The translations under genes and the position numbers were made by a program. This document shows positions 9,210 to 18,311 of a DNA stretch of 64,000 bases, piece by piece. Each line of letters opens with the position of its first letter. Within the stretch, counting starts at the first letter, position 1. The notes under the pieces were generated by a model. The model saw only the letters and a list, made by a program, of their open reading frames with translations. It made no database searches and was not told the origin of the DNA. The stretch lies in assembly GCF_000472965.1 (NCBI RefSeq), contig NZ_AXAU01000008.1:186001-250000 (forward strand). The letters are read 5' to 3'. Source of the stretch: Bradyrhizobium murdochi (GTDB lineage Bacteria > Pseudomonadota > Alphaproteobacteria > Rhizobiales > Xanthobacteraceae).

Positions 9210-9971
9210 ATGACAAATGACGGGAAACGCGTGGCCTGGGTGACGGGCGGTGGCAGCGGGATTGGCGAGGCCGGCGCCGAGGCGCTTGCAGCCGATGGCT
9301 GGACGGTGGTGGTCTCGGGGCGGCGGAAAGATGCCCTCGACAAGGTCGTGGCCAATATCACCCAAAAGGGCGGCAAGGCCGAGGCGATCGCGCTCGATGT
9401 CAGCAACAAGGCCGATGTCGACAAGGCGGCGGACCAGATCCTCAGCCGACACGGCCGGATCGACCTCTTGGTCAACAGTGCCGGCATCAACGTGCCCAAG
9501 CGAAGCTGGGCCGACATGGAACTGGAGGGCTGGGACAAGGTCGTCGATATCAATCTCAATGGCGTGCTCTACTGCATGCGCGCGGTGCTGCCGGCGATGC
9601 GCAAGCAAAAGGACGGCTGCATCATCAACGTCGCGTCCTGGGCCGGCCGCCATGTGTCAAAGATGCCGGGCCCGGCCTACACAACGACAAAACATGCGGT
9701 GCTGGCATTAACCCATTCCTTCAACATGGACGAATGCGTCAATGGCCTGCGCGCCTGCTGCCTGTCTCCGGGCGAGGTCGCGACCCCGATCCTGAAATCG
9801 CGGCCGGTGGTGCCATCGGAGGAAGAGCAGGCAAAAATGCTGCAGCCGGAAGATTGCGGCCGCACCATCGCCTTCGTCGCCAGCCTGCCGCCGCGGGTCT
9901 GCGTCAACGAGATCCTGATCAGCCCGACCCATAATCGCGGCTTCATCCAGACGCCGAATAACCGGGATTAA
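9210..9971 (+). CDS. SDR-family oxidoreductase
   Basis: A classical short-chain dehydrogenase/reductase of 253 residues with the TGGGSGIG cofactor motif (12-19), NSAG (89-92) and the catalytic set Asn115, Ser143, Tyr157 and Lys161 (YTTTK). Arg38/Arg39 after the second strand favour NADP(H), an inference. It is divergent from matB with an 88-base shared promoter region, which hints at linked regulation. The start ATG at 9210 follows agcaacggagac. The substrate cannot be read from sequence. Confidence 0.9.
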   Translation: MTNDGKRVAWVTGGGSGIGEAGAEALAADGWTVVVSGRRKDALDKVVANITQKGGKAEAIALDVSNKADVDKAADQILSRHGRIDLLVNSAGINVPKRSWADMELEGWDKVVDINLNGVLYCMRAVLPAMRKQKDGCIINVASWAGRHVSKMPGPAYTTTKHAVLALTHSFNMDECVNGLRACCLSPGEVATPILKSRPVVPSEEEQAKMLQPEDCGRTIAFVASLPPRVCVNEILISPTHNRGFIQTPNNRD

Positions 9972-9990
9972 AGCGAGCTCTCTCCAACTG

Positions 9991-10095
9991 TCGTCCCTGC
10001 GAACGCAGGGACCCATAACCACCGGGGCTCGTGGTTGCGCACAGCGGTGGCCACGCACGCCTGTGGTTATGGGCCCCTGCTTTCGCAGGGGCGAC
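9991..10095. repeat. Palindromic intergenic element, family A copy 1
   Basis: Ends are the inverted pair tcgtccctgcgaacgcaggg and ccctgctttcgcaggggcga; inside lies an inverted cataaccac/gtggttatg pair. The same termini recur at 19615-19736 and 22315-22435 with different centres. It sits in the 315-base gap between the SDR and fasciclin genes; the rest of the gap to 10286 is the fasciclin leader, with no other gene seen. Confidence 0.85.
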
Positions 10096-10286
10096 GGGGC
10101 GTGTCACCACACGATCCGGCTCCCCAAAAGTTTCAAGCATCACGATAAATTAGTCGCCGAAACTGACCCAAAAACCTCCCGTAGCTCGGGCCAACGACGA
10201 CGAAATCAACCGGTCCATCGACCAGCGTCGTTGTTTTCAGCACCGGCGATACCCGCCGGCCACAGCAATCCTCGGGAGAAGATTCC

Positions 10287-10841
10287 ATGTCGAAGCGTAT
10301 TGCACTTCTGTCCGCCGCCATGTTCAGCGCGCTGGCTTTCACCGCCACCATCACCGCGCCAGTTAGCGCGGAAGAAAAGACCGTGATGGTCGGAGGTGCG
10401 GCGATGTTCCCGTCCAAGAACATCATCCAAAACGCCGTCAATTCGAAGGACCACACCACGCTGGTCGCCGCCGTGAAGGCCGCTGGTCTGGTCGAGACGC
10501 TGGAAGGCAAGGGCCCGTTCACCGTGTTCGCGCCGACCAACACCGCCTTCGGCAAGTTGCCGGCCGGCACCGTCGAGACGCTCGTGAAGCCTGAGAACAA
10601 GGCGACCCTGACCAAGATCCTCACCTACCATGTCGTGCCCGGCAAGCTCGCCGCGTCCGACCTCACCGATGGCAAGAAGCTCAAGACGGCCGAGGGCGAG
10701 GAACTGACGGTCAAGAAGCAGGACGGAAAGACCTGGATCGTCGACGCCAAGGGCGGAGCCTCTACGGTCACGATCACCAACGTCAACCAGTCGAACGGCG
10801 TGATCCATGTGGTCGACACCGTGCTGATGCCGGCGTCCTGA
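10287..10841 (+). CDS. Secreted fasciclin-domain protein
   Basis: A 184-residue protein with a Sec signal peptide (cleavage probably after PVSA, about residue 29) and one complete fasciclin (FAS1) domain: the H1 box GPFTVFAPTNTAFGKLP, the YHVVPG segment and the closing NGVIHVVDTVLMP. FAS1 domains mediate adhesion or surface interactions; the bacterial role is not known here. RBS cctcgggag precedes the ATG. It appears monocistronic, with a hairpin terminator after it. Confidence 0.93.
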   Translation: MSKRIALLSAAMFSALAFTATITAPVSAEEKTVMVGGAAMFPSKNIIQNAVNSKDHTTLVAAVKAAGLVETLEGKGPFTVFAPTNTAFGKLPAGTVETLVKPENKATLTKILTYHVVPGKLAASDLTDGKKLKTAEGEELTVKKQDGKTWIVDAKGGASTVTITNVNQSNGVIHVVDTVLMPAS

Positions 10842-10892
10842 GCTCCCCGCGCGGCCCCTGACTGGTCCCAACAGGGGCGCGTGGATTGGCGG

Positions 10893-10917
10893 GCCGGGGC
10901 AACCCGGCTCGCTTTTT
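10893..10917 (+). terminator. Probable rho-independent terminator after fasciclin gene
   Basis: GC stem gccggg (10893-10898) / cccggc (10903-10908) with loop gcaa, followed by tcgcttttt, about 50 bases after the fasciclin stop codon. Confidence 0.6.
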
Positions 10918-11022
10918 CGTGAAAGTCGATACGCGCCATGCATCGTTCTGATAGAATCATGGCAGTAACGAAACCAGGGTTCCAGGCGTATATTCGATAC
11001 GAATTGCAAGCGGGGATGAGCC

Positions 11023-11652
11023 ATGTCGGCCGTAACAGTCAGCGACCAACACGCCGCGTCAACCAAGGCAAAGATCATTCAGCCGGCCTGGGTGCGGGCG
11101 CTGCATTGGACCAACGCGTTTGCGATGGTCCTGATGATCATGTCGGGATGGCAGATCTATAACGCCTCACCGCTATTCGGCTTTACGTTCCCCCGTTCGA
11201 TCACATTGGGCGGCTGGCTCGCCGGAGGGCTGCTCTGGCATTTCGCCGCGATGTGGCTGTTGATGGTCAACGGCCTGATCTATCTGGTGATGGGCTTTGT
11301 TACCGGCCGCTTCCGCAAGAAGCTGCTGCCGATCACGCCGGAGGGCGTGATTTCAGATACGAGAGCTGCGCTGACCGGCAAGCTGTCGCACGACGACCTC
11401 AGCAGATACAATTATGTGCAGAAGCTGCTTTACGCCGGCATCATCGTCGTCGGCATCCTCATCGTGCTGTCGGGACTGGCGCTCTGGAAGCCGGTGCAAC
11501 TGCAATACCTGGCGGCGTTGTTCGGTGGCTACGAGGGTGCCCGTTACGTTCATTTCTTCTGCATGGCGGCAATCGTCGCCTTCCTGGTGGTTCATGTCGC
11601 GCTCGCGCTTCTGGTGCCGAAGAGCCTGCGCGCCATGATCATCGGCCGCTAA
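11023..11652 (+). CDS. Cytochrome b561-type membrane subunit
   Basis: A 209-residue membrane protein of the cytochrome b/b561 (Ni-Fe hydrogenase type) family with four main hydrophobic segments and heme-ligand candidates in WVRALHWTNAF (first helix), LLWHFAAMWL, YVHFFCMAAI and FLVVHVALAL. It precedes by 17 bases a molybdopterin oxidoreductase of the sulfite-oxidase fold, so it is most likely the electron-transfer partner or membrane anchor for that enzyme, analogous to MsrQ for MsrP although from a different heme-protein family (inference). Confidence 0.88.
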   Translation: MSAVTVSDQHAASTKAKIIQPAWVRALHWTNAFAMVLMIMSGWQIYNASPLFGFTFPRSITLGGWLAGGLLWHFAAMWLLMVNGLIYLVMGFVTGRFRKKLLPITPEGVISDTRAALTGKLSHDDLSRYNYVQKLLYAGIIVVGILIVLSGLALWKPVQLQYLAALFGGYEGARYVHFFCMAAIVAFLVVHVALALLVPKSLRAMIIGR

Positions 11653-11669
11653 TTTAAGGGGTTACAACC

Positions 11670-12455
11670 ATGGGCCGCATGCGCAAGCTTCTGATCCCCG
11701 GCGTCGACAAGACGCTTCTCGTCAGAGACGCCGTCAAGTCCATGCCGGATCTCACCCGCCGGCGCTTCATCTCGGGCGGCGCCAGCCTTGGCGCGCTGAC
11801 GTTTCTGACCGGCTGCGACGTGACGGACAGTTTCTCGGCCGAGGAGATGCTGAAGCAGGTCTCGAAATTCAATGACGGCGTGCAGGCATTGATGTTCAAT
11901 CCTAATGCGATGGCGCCGACTTTCCCGGAAAGCGCAATTACAAAGCCGTTCCCGTTCAACGCCTATTACGACCTCGACGAGGCGCCTGAAGTTGACGGCA
12001 AGACGTGGAAGCTCGAGGTGCGCGGTCTCGTCGAGAACAAGAAGTCCTGGACGCTGGATGAGCTCTATCAACTGCCGCAGGTCAAGCAGGTGACGCGCCA
12101 CATCTGCGTCGAAGGCTGGAGCGCGATCGGAAGCTGGACCGGCACGCCGTTGCGCGATTTCCTCAAACTGGTCGGCGCGGATACGCGGGCGAAATATGTC
12201 TGGTTCCAGTGCGCCGACAAGGACGGCTACAATTCGCCGCTCGACATGCCGAGCGCGCTGCATGCGCAGACCCAGATGACGTTCAAATTCGGCGACGAGA
12301 TTCTGCCGCGCGCCTATGGTTTCCCGATGAAGATCAGGGTGCCCACCAAGCTCGGCTTCAAGAATCCGAAATACGTAATGTCGATGGAAGTCACCAACGA
12401 CTACAAGGGCGGCTTCTGGGAAGACCAGGGGTATAATTCGTTCAGTGGGAGTTAG
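11670..12455 (+). CDS. Molybdopterin-dependent oxidoreductase, sulfite-oxidase fold (YedY/MsrP-like)
   Basis: A 261-residue catalytic subunit of the sulfite-oxidase family. The Mo-ligating Cys is C146 in RHICVEGWSAIGSWTG; GYNSPLDM and PLRDF are further family motifs. The N-terminus holds a twin-arginine motif TRRRFISGG (30-38) followed by a hydrophobic run ending LTGC (46-49), a possible lipobox, so the enzyme may be a Tat-exported lipoprotein. It forms an operon with the cytochrome b561 gene just upstream. Its substrate is unknown; methionine sulfoxide repair and sulfur oxidation are both conceivable. Confidence 0.88.
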   Translation: MGRMRKLLIPGVDKTLLVRDAVKSMPDLTRRRFISGGASLGALTFLTGCDVTDSFSAEEMLKQVSKFNDGVQALMFNPNAMAPTFPESAITKPFPFNAYYDLDEAPEVDGKTWKLEVRGLVENKKSWTLDELYQLPQVKQVTRHICVEGWSAIGSWTGTPLRDFLKLVGADTRAKYVWFQCADKDGYNSPLDMPSALHAQTQMTFKFGDEILPRAYGFPMKIRVPTKLGFKNPKYVMSMEVTNDYKGGFWEDQGYNSFSGS

Positions 12456-12469
12456 AGACGCTCCGATCA

Positions 12470-12545
12470 GCCGCGTTTGATGTCGTCCGAAATCGGCGCG
12501 AAGCGAACATTTCCCGTAAGTCCGCTTCGGGCCATTGCCGAAGCC
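12470..12545. repeat. Fragment of a dispersed rhizobial-type repeat
   Basis: Read on the minus strand this gap holds gaagcggac...cgcttcgcgccgatttcgg...catcaaacgcgg, wording I recall from short dispersed intergenic repeats of Bradyrhizobium-like genomes that are often mis-called as small ORFs. It lies between the Mo-enzyme and dctM genes. Family membership is from memory, not computed. Confidence 0.4.
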
Positions 12546-12573
12546 GAATTTCCACGGTCCAAGGGAATGGCGA

Positions 12574-13956
12574 CTATTCGACGAAGCCGGCCAGTCTCGG
12601 CAGCCACAGACTGATGCCTGGGAAATAAATGCACAGCATCAAGCCGAGCACCTGCAGCGCAACGAACGGATACATGGCCGTGAACACGTCGCTCATGGTG
12701 ACGCCCGGCGGCGCCGTGCCCTTCATGTAGAACAGCGTCGCCCCGAACGGCGGCGTCATGAACGCGGTCTGCAGATTGACCGCAACCAGCGTGCCGAACC
12801 AGGTCATCAGGGCAGCGTTGTTGCCGATGTGGTCGGAGAAGTCGTACTTCAACAGGATCGGCGCAAACACCGGCAGGACGATCAGGCAGATCTCGATCCA
12901 CTCGAACGGGAAGCCGAGCAGGAAGATCAGAACCATGATGAAGGTGAGCATTTCCCACTTGGTGTCGATGCCGAAATGGGTAAGCGTCGAGATCATCACG
13001 TCGTCGCCGCCGAGCACGCGGAACACGTAGGAGAAGCCGGTCGCACCGAGGAAGACCAGGAACACCAGGCCGTTGGCGCGGCAGGAGGAATAGATCGCCT
13101 CGTTCATCATCTTGAACGTCAGGCGCCTGTTCAGCGCGGCGATGAACATGGAGCCGAGCACGCCGACAGCACCGCTCTCCGTGGGTGTGGCCCAGCCGGC
13201 GAAGATCGAGCCGAGCACGATCACCAGCAGTGCCGTCATGGGGAACAGCCCCCGCCAGACGGCGTACCAGAACGCACGGCGGGTCTGCGGCCCGTAGCCG
13301 GGCGGCAGCTTGGGCGCGGCGCCCGGCCTGAAGATGGCGACGAGCAATATATAGACGAGGTAGAGGCCGGAGAGCAGGAAGCCCGGCAAGATGGCGGCGA
13401 GAAACAGGTTGCCTGCCGAGGTCGCCAGCATATCCGCCATTACCACCAGCATGATGGCCGGCGGAATCAGGATGCCGAGCGTTCCGGCCGAGGCGATGGT
13501 GCCAATGGCAAGCCGCTTGTCGTAACCCGCGGCCAGCATCTGCGGCAGGGCAATCACCGACAGCGTGATCACCGCCGCGCCGACCACGCCTATCGGCGCT
13601 GCCAGGATCGTGCCCATCACCATCACGGAGACCGCCAGCGCGCCTGGGCACCGCTTGAGCAGGACCTCGGCTGCGTCCAGCATGTCCTTCGCGGAGCCCG
13701 ATCGCTCCAGGATTGCGCCCATGAAGATGAACATGGGGACCGACGCCAGGACCGGATCGTTGGCGACTCCACCCCACATGCGCAGTACGATATCGGATAG
13801 GCCCATCAGGTTGAACGTGCCGAGCCAAGCGCCCAGGACAGCAAAGACGAGCGCCAGTCCGCCCATGATGAAGGCGACCGGGTAGCCGATGAAAATGAAG
13901 AAAAACATCGACACGAACATGATTAGAGCGAGATTGTCGGCCAGCCAGTCGAGCAC
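12574..13956 (-). CDS. dctM: TRAP transporter large permease (DctM)
   Basis: A 460-residue polytopic membrane protein, the Na+-coupled translocation subunit of a tripartite ATP-independent periplasmic (TRAP) transporter. It contains many hydrophobic segments including the signatures GYPVAFIMGGLALVF, VLASVPMFIFMGAILERSG, GTLGILIPPAIMLVV and PTESGAVGVLGS. It is the third gene of a dctP-dctQ-dctM unit; 19 bases separate it from dctQ. The opposite-strand frames over this region are only shadows. Confidence 0.95.
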   Translation of the reverse strand: MLDWLADNLALIMFVSMFFFIFIGYPVAFIMGGLALVFAVLGAWLGTFNLMGLSDIVLRMWGGVANDPVLASVPMFIFMGAILERSGSAKDMLDAAEVLLKRCPGALAVSVMVMGTILAAPIGVVGAAVITLSVIALPQMLAAGYDKRLAIGTIASAGTLGILIPPAIMLVVMADMLATSAGNLFLAAILPGFLLSGLYLVYILLVAIFRPGAAPKLPPGYGPQTRRAFWYAVWRGLFPMTALLVIVLGSIFAGWATPTESGAVGVLGSMFIAALNRRLTFKMMNEAIYSSCRANGLVFLVFLGATGFSYVFRVLGGDDVMISTLTHFGIDTKWEMLTFIMVLIFLLGFPFEWIEICLIVLPVFAPILLKYDFSDHIGNNAALMTWFGTLVAVNLQTAFMTPPFGATLFYMKGTAPPGVTMSDVFTAMYPFVALQVLGLMLCIYFPGISLWLPRLAGFVE

Positions 13957-13975
13957 GTTGGAGTCCTCCGTTGGA

Positions 13976-14536
13976 CTAGACGTCCGTAATCACGTGTCCG
14001 ATTTGCAGATTGACCTCCCGCTCTGACTTTTCACCGAACAGGAAGACGATCACGCGGAGCAGTACGCTGACGATGCCGAGCACCACCATCCACAGGCCGG
14101 CAGCGTAGACGCCCTTGATGATCCAGCGGTGGGTCAACCCGACCGTGCTGTCGGACTGCTCGCCGAGCCGATAGGACTGCGTAACGAAATCCAGGCTGTA
14201 GTAGGCGACCAGGGCCATGTAGGGCAGCGCCAACACAAGGCAGCCGGCGAGTTCGATCCATGCCCTGTTGCGATACGACATCTTGTCGGTGAACGTGTCG
14301 ACCCGGGGATGCGCGTTGATCGTGTAGCAGTAGCCCATCCAGAGCGAGAAGATCGCGGCGTGGAAGTGCCATTCCAGCTCTTGCAGCTTGGTGTACGGCA
14401 GCTGCAAGCCAAACTTCCGCGCGACGACATCGAACGTGGTCACGCACGCCATGATGACCAGCAGCCAACCGGACGCCAGGGCAACAACCTCGAGCGCCCG
14501 CCGTATGTTCTCGGACAGCTTCAGCAATGCAGTCAT
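13976..14536 (-). CDS. dctQ: TRAP transporter small permease (DctQ)
   Basis: A 186-residue protein with four hydrophobic helices, of the DctQ family, which scaffolds the large permease and contacts the substrate-binding protein. The motif ARKFGLQLPYTKLQELEWHFHAAIF and the conserved VDTFTDKM segment fit the subgroup found with carboxylate-type TRAP systems. It lies between dctP (133 bases upstream) and dctM. Confidence 0.9.
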   Translation of the reverse strand: MTALLKLSENIRRALEVVALASGWLLVIMACVTTFDVVARKFGLQLPYTKLQELEWHFHAAIFSLWMGYCYTINAHPRVDTFTDKMSYRNRAWIELAGCLVLALPYMALVAYYSLDFVTQSYRLGEQSDSTVGLTHRWIIKGVYAAGLWMVVLGIVSVLLRVIVFLFGEKSEREVNLQIGHVITDV

Positions 14537-14669
14537 CGCGACAAAGTCCTGCTGTGGCGCATCCCGCGGCAGCGCGCCGTGCGCAACCGGCAGATCTCAT
14601 CACCGGCCGGCGAGGCAAACCTCCCCGGCGGGAGCCGGCGCAGCCGCGCGCTGCACCGGCTGCCTCCGC

Positions 14670-15743
14670 TCAATCCTTCAGGTAGGTGGCTTTCATCGTC
14701 TGCGAGTCACCCCAAACCTTGAACTTCTTGCGGTAGGCCAGGTAGTGGTCGGCGACCTTCTTGAACAGCGGGTCCTTGGCCGATTCCTCCGCCAGCACCT
14801 CCAGCCAAGCCTTCTCCAGCGCGGCCAGGTCCTGGTCGCTCCAGCGCTTGACTTGAACGTTGTGCTTGTCGCGCATCTCGGCCATCGCCGCGAACTGGGA
14901 GTGGTCGCTCTCGACGTAGGTGTGCATGGTGGATTCGCCGAGGGCGATCTCAATGATCGCCTTGTTCTGATCCGACAGCGCCTCCCACGCCTTCTTGTTC
15001 ATCAGAAGCTCGCTCACCGAGGTCTGCTGATGCCAGCCTGGGAAATAGTTGAACTTGGCGATCTGATGGAAGCCTAACTTGGTGTCCATCGTCGGCATCG
15101 AGAACTCGGTCGCATCGATCACGCCGCGCTCCAGCGCAGGATAGATGTCAGCCGCTGCCAGCAGCTGGGTGGAGACGCCGAGCTTCTGCATCACCTGTGC
15201 ACCAAGGCCAAAGAACCGCATCTTCAGCCCCTTCAGCTCCTCGACCGACTTGATCTCGTTGCGGAACCAGCCGGAGGTCTCGGGTGCGATGGCGAAGGAG
15301 TCGATCGAAATCAGGCCGTGCTTGGCGTAGATCTCGTCGCGCAACTGGTTGCCGCCGCCGAACCACTTCCAGCCGAGAAACTCGCCGACGGGCGGGCCGA
15401 ACGGTACGGTGGTGAAGAAGGCGAGCGCGGGGTACTTGCCCGTGTGATAGCCCGGCGTCGTCCAGCACGACTCGATCGAGCCCTTGGATACTGCGTCGAA
15501 GCACTCGAGCGGCGGGATCAGCGCGCCGGGCTCGTAGAACTTGATCTCCAGTTTGCCACCCGACAACCGCTCGACATTCTTCGAGAAGCGCACGGCCGAG
15601 GTGCCGAGGTGTGGCAGCTGGCTGCCGAACGCGCTCTGCATCTTCCAGCGGACTTTGTCCTGCGCGTTCGCATCTGTGGTCACCGCCGTGAGCGCCAAGG
15701 CCGATAGCCCCGCGAGTCCCATTAACAGTGTGGATTTCATCAT
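14670..15743 (-). CDS. dctP: TRAP transporter periplasmic substrate-binding protein (DctP)
   Basis: A 357-residue periplasmic binding protein. The start ATG at 15743 is preceded by gggaggag nine bases away and opens a Sec signal peptide ending near DANA|Q. The mature chain has DctP hallmarks: RFSKNVERLSGGKLEIKFY, ELKGLKMRFFG with the substrate-carboxylate Arg, and YPALERGVIDATEF. The style (WKMQSAFGSQLPHLG) resembles the TakP/alpha-keto-acid subgroup, so an organic acid is the likely ligand (inference). It is the first gene of the transporter unit. Confidence 0.93.
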   Translation of the reverse strand: MMKSTLLMGLAGLSALALTAVTTDANAQDKVRWKMQSAFGSQLPHLGTSAVRFSKNVERLSGGKLEIKFYEPGALIPPLECFDAVSKGSIESCWTTPGYHTGKYPALAFFTTVPFGPPVGEFLGWKWFGGGNQLRDEIYAKHGLISIDSFAIAPETSGWFRNEIKSVEELKGLKMRFFGLGAQVMQKLGVSTQLLAAADIYPALERGVIDATEFSMPTMDTKLGFHQIAKFNYFPGWHQQTSVSELLMNKKAWEALSDQNKAIIEIALGESTMHTYVESDHSQFAAMAEMRDKHNVQVKRWSDQDLAALEKAWLEVLAEESAKDPLFKKVADHYLAYRKKFKVWGDSQTMKATYLKD

Positions 15744-16381
15744 CTTGCAGCTCCTCCCTTCGTTGCGCGCAATGCCAACTCCCGCAGCCCACACGGCCGC
15801 AATGTCTGCTCGACGGTACGTTCGTTAAGGTGGTTGCGTGCCGCTCCCTCGTCGCAGTCAAAGCAAGCATTTCGCGTGCCCGTGCGGCACGGCGAGCGCT
15901 CGATACCGGCACAAAAGGACTGTCGGTTCTATTGAGAGTGCGATGCCTGCCGACGGCATTCCCCGCTGCCAATTCGCCCCGAACGAAGACGTCGGCACGT
16001 CCCGTCTCGAAGAGCAGCTCTAAACAAGACTACACGATCCCACGCCCATCCAAAAGAGCTCACATTGGCCAGGGTGCCGCACAAACGATTAGGACAAACC
16101 AGTGCCCCGATGTCTGACTCGGGTCCAAAAGCAGCCGCGAAGAGAGCGCGGACCGATCTTCGCTCTGCCGCTGACAGCCGACGCGACGACGGGCTGGTTT
16201 CGGCCAAAGGCCCAATCCAAACTGGAGCCGCGAACGACTACGCGGCTGCCATGCCCATTCGTCGGCAGAAGCAAGATGGCTTGATCGGAATCTCCGCCAG
16301 CGCCTGCGCGAGGTCGTGCCCTTGAGGCGCGCAGGCCTTTGTCACTTCAGATCGCCCTTAGGGCTCCCTCAGCGCGTGACC
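15744..16381. other. Long intergenic region with dispersed-repeat sequence
   Basis: 638 bases with no convincing gene. The first 100 bases must hold the dctP promoter. Bases about 16060-16280 read on the minus strand contain segments such as cgcggctgcttttggacccgagtcagacatcgg, split by short stops in all frames, which look like an eroded dispersed repeat common in Bradyrhizobium-like genomes rather than a gene. The 92-codon frame at 15929-16207 is low-complexity Arg/Ser/Ala and was not accepted. Confidence 0.5.
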
Positions 16382-18163
16382 TCAGGACGATCCAGCCTCT
16401 TGATGCAGCTCGCCACCCCGCATTAAGCGGCGGGCGATGTCGGCTGTCTGCAGTGAGGCGCGTTCTGTCGGTGAATGGGCCGCCAGATAGCGGGCAACCG
16501 CGATCAGGATGTGCCGGCCCTCGTTCGTATCGCCCCACGAGCCGAACTGCCGGACTCCCGCCTCCAGCATCTGATACGCATGGAAGCCTGCATCTTCTCG
16601 CAGCACCGCATGCGCGAGCGTAGTGATCAACGCCTGCGGCGAATGGCCGAGCGTGAGATGCCGTGCCACCAGGCTCGCGGCGAGATCGACCTGTCTCTGC
16701 CGGTCGAAGGCATCGAGCAAGGCGGCGCTGATCGTCTCTGGATCCGCAGGCAGATCATCGAGCTGCTCGCCGCCGTCGCCCGGGATGCGCGCCGGCGGCA
16801 CATTGAGATAGCGAGCAAGGTAAAGCGCCATCGCCCCGTGCAATACGCCGCGCACGGCCGTGACGTGAGTGTCGATGTTGGCAGTCCCGATGCGGATCAG
16901 CATCTGGTGGACTGCGTTGGCGTAGGTGAACACGTGATGCGCCGTCTCCCAGTCGGCGTGCTCGTTGGCATTGCCGAAGCGCGCCACCCTGAGCGCTGCC
17001 GCGTAGGCGAGGGACTGGCCAAGGTCGGCAGGAGCGGCACCGGCGCGGATCGCCCCCTTGAGCGCGTCAACGATCCTGGCCGGATCGTCACCGAGCAGCT
17101 CTTGAGCAAGTGCGGCGTGGCCCGACCAGTCGCGCGAGCCGCGTCCGGCAGCGAACAGGTCCGCGAGTTCGCTGGTTGATTCTTCACACAACGCAACGAG
17201 GTCAACGGGCTGGCGCCAGGCAGTCGATTCCTCGGCGCCACGGGCCGCTACCATCTGACCGACGACAGTCGGCAGCAGAGCCGCCGCGTGTTGCCAGCCG
17301 ATCAGGTCGAGGCACTCGAACGCCTTGTTGATGAAGTCGAGCGAGTGCCCTGTGTCGGCGAACGCCCGCTCGGTCTCGGCGGCGAACAGCGCATCGGCGA
17401 GTTCAGCCGGGGAGAAGCCGGCCGCAATCGCCGTGAGCAGGGTGCGCTCGGCCGCCTCGCGATGGCGCACGTTTGTCCAACGCCGCAGCCAACGTTTGAG
17501 CGCGGCCGGATCCGGCCGGCTTCCAAGCGGCGCGCGTTCCCGCCGCGGCGCCTCGCCGTCGCAGTCCGCCGCCACGCGGCGCGCGCCATGGAATAGAGCG
17601 AGATAGGCTTCATCCTTCGGCAGCAAAGGCAGGATGTTGGCGAGTGCCGTAAGGATCGTAAGACCGACGCCCCAGCCGTCGCGATTTTGCGCCCCGAACA
17701 GCGCCACCTGCCGTACGATTTCGGTCTGCGGTACGCCGGCCGCGAGTTGACCATGTATGGCCTTGGCAATGACGAGGCCGAGGTCGTGGGCGAGGCCGTT
17801 CGCAAGCCGCTGACGCCAGTGCGCGGCGAGATCGGCATGCGTGAACGTGGTCTTCACCCAGACGTCACCATTGCGTACCTCGACCGGGCAGATCGGCACG
17901 TCGTCCGCCCACAGGTCGAAGGTGCAGCCGCTTTCGAGATCGAAGCGCGCGTGGTGCCAGTGACAGGTCAGGATGCCGTCCTCGACGCTGCCGCGCTCGA
18001 GCGGGAAGCCCATATGCGGGCACCGATTGTCGAGGGCGAAGGCACGTCCGCGGTCGTAGATGACAAGGATCGGACGATGGTCACCGCGCACAACGAGCCG
18101 CCCCTTGAGCTTCAGCTCCTCAAGGCTGCCCGCCAGCGCAAATTCCTTGCTCGGCGCGTCCAT
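16382..18163 (-). CDS. Rieske [2Fe-2S] domain fused to a large uncharacterised helical domain
   Basis: A 593-residue soluble protein. Residues about 5-105 form a Rieske domain with cluster ligands C48, H50 (CPHMG) and C67, H70 (CHWH). The remaining ~480 residues are Ala/Leu-rich, predicted all-helical, with regularly placed His (for example LFHGAR, TAHHVFTYANAVHQ, VLHGAMALYLARY, AFHAYQM, EGRHILI); I do not recognise this part with confidence, though it recalls questin-oxidase-like proteins. It lacks the mononuclear iron 2-His-1-Asp motif region of ring-hydroxylating oxygenases as I read it. The start ATG at 18163 is set by GGGAGGT six bases upstream. It follows the enoyl-reductase-like gene by 148 bases on the same strand. 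Confidence 0.8.
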   Translation of the reverse strand: MDAPSKEFALAGSLEELKLKGRLVVRGDHRPILVIYDRGRAFALDNRCPHMGFPLERGSVEDGILTCHWHHARFDLESGCTFDLWADDVPICPVEVRNGDVWVKTTFTHADLAAHWRQRLANGLAHDLGLVIAKAIHGQLAAGVPQTEIVRQVALFGAQNRDGWGVGLTILTALANILPLLPKDEAYLALFHGARRVAADCDGEAPRRERAPLGSRPDPAALKRWLRRWTNVRHREAAERTLLTAIAAGFSPAELADALFAAETERAFADTGHSLDFINKAFECLDLIGWQHAAALLPTVVGQMVAARGAEESTAWRQPVDLVALCEESTSELADLFAAGRGSRDWSGHAALAQELLGDDPARIVDALKGAIRAGAAPADLGQSLAYAAALRVARFGNANEHADWETAHHVFTYANAVHQMLIRIGTANIDTHVTAVRGVLHGAMALYLARYLNVPPARIPGDGGEQLDDLPADPETISAALLDAFDRQRQVDLAASLVARHLTLGHSPQALITTLAHAVLREDAGFHAYQMLEAGVRQFGSWGDTNEGRHILIAVARYLAAHSPTERASLQTADIARRLMRGGELHQEAGSS

Positions 18164-18311
18164 GAGCATACCTCCCATTGTCGCTTTGGGGGCGCTGCAG
18201 GTACTCCGCAACATAGGCATCCTCTCGCGCAAAGGCGAGAGGGTGCGGTGGTGTTGGGGCTGCGCGAAAGGAACCGCACTGGATCACGCCGCTGCAGGTC
18301 TGAGCGTTACC

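Noticed and set aside
12467..13828. 453-codon minus-strand frame
   Set aside because: Arg/His/Gly-rich shadow of dctM in another frame of the same strand; dctM has clear TRAP motifs.
15929..16207. 92-codon minus-strand frame in the dctP/Rieske gap
   Set aside because: Composition is low-complexity Arg/Ser/Ala, no RBS or domain, and part of it lies in repeat-like sequence.
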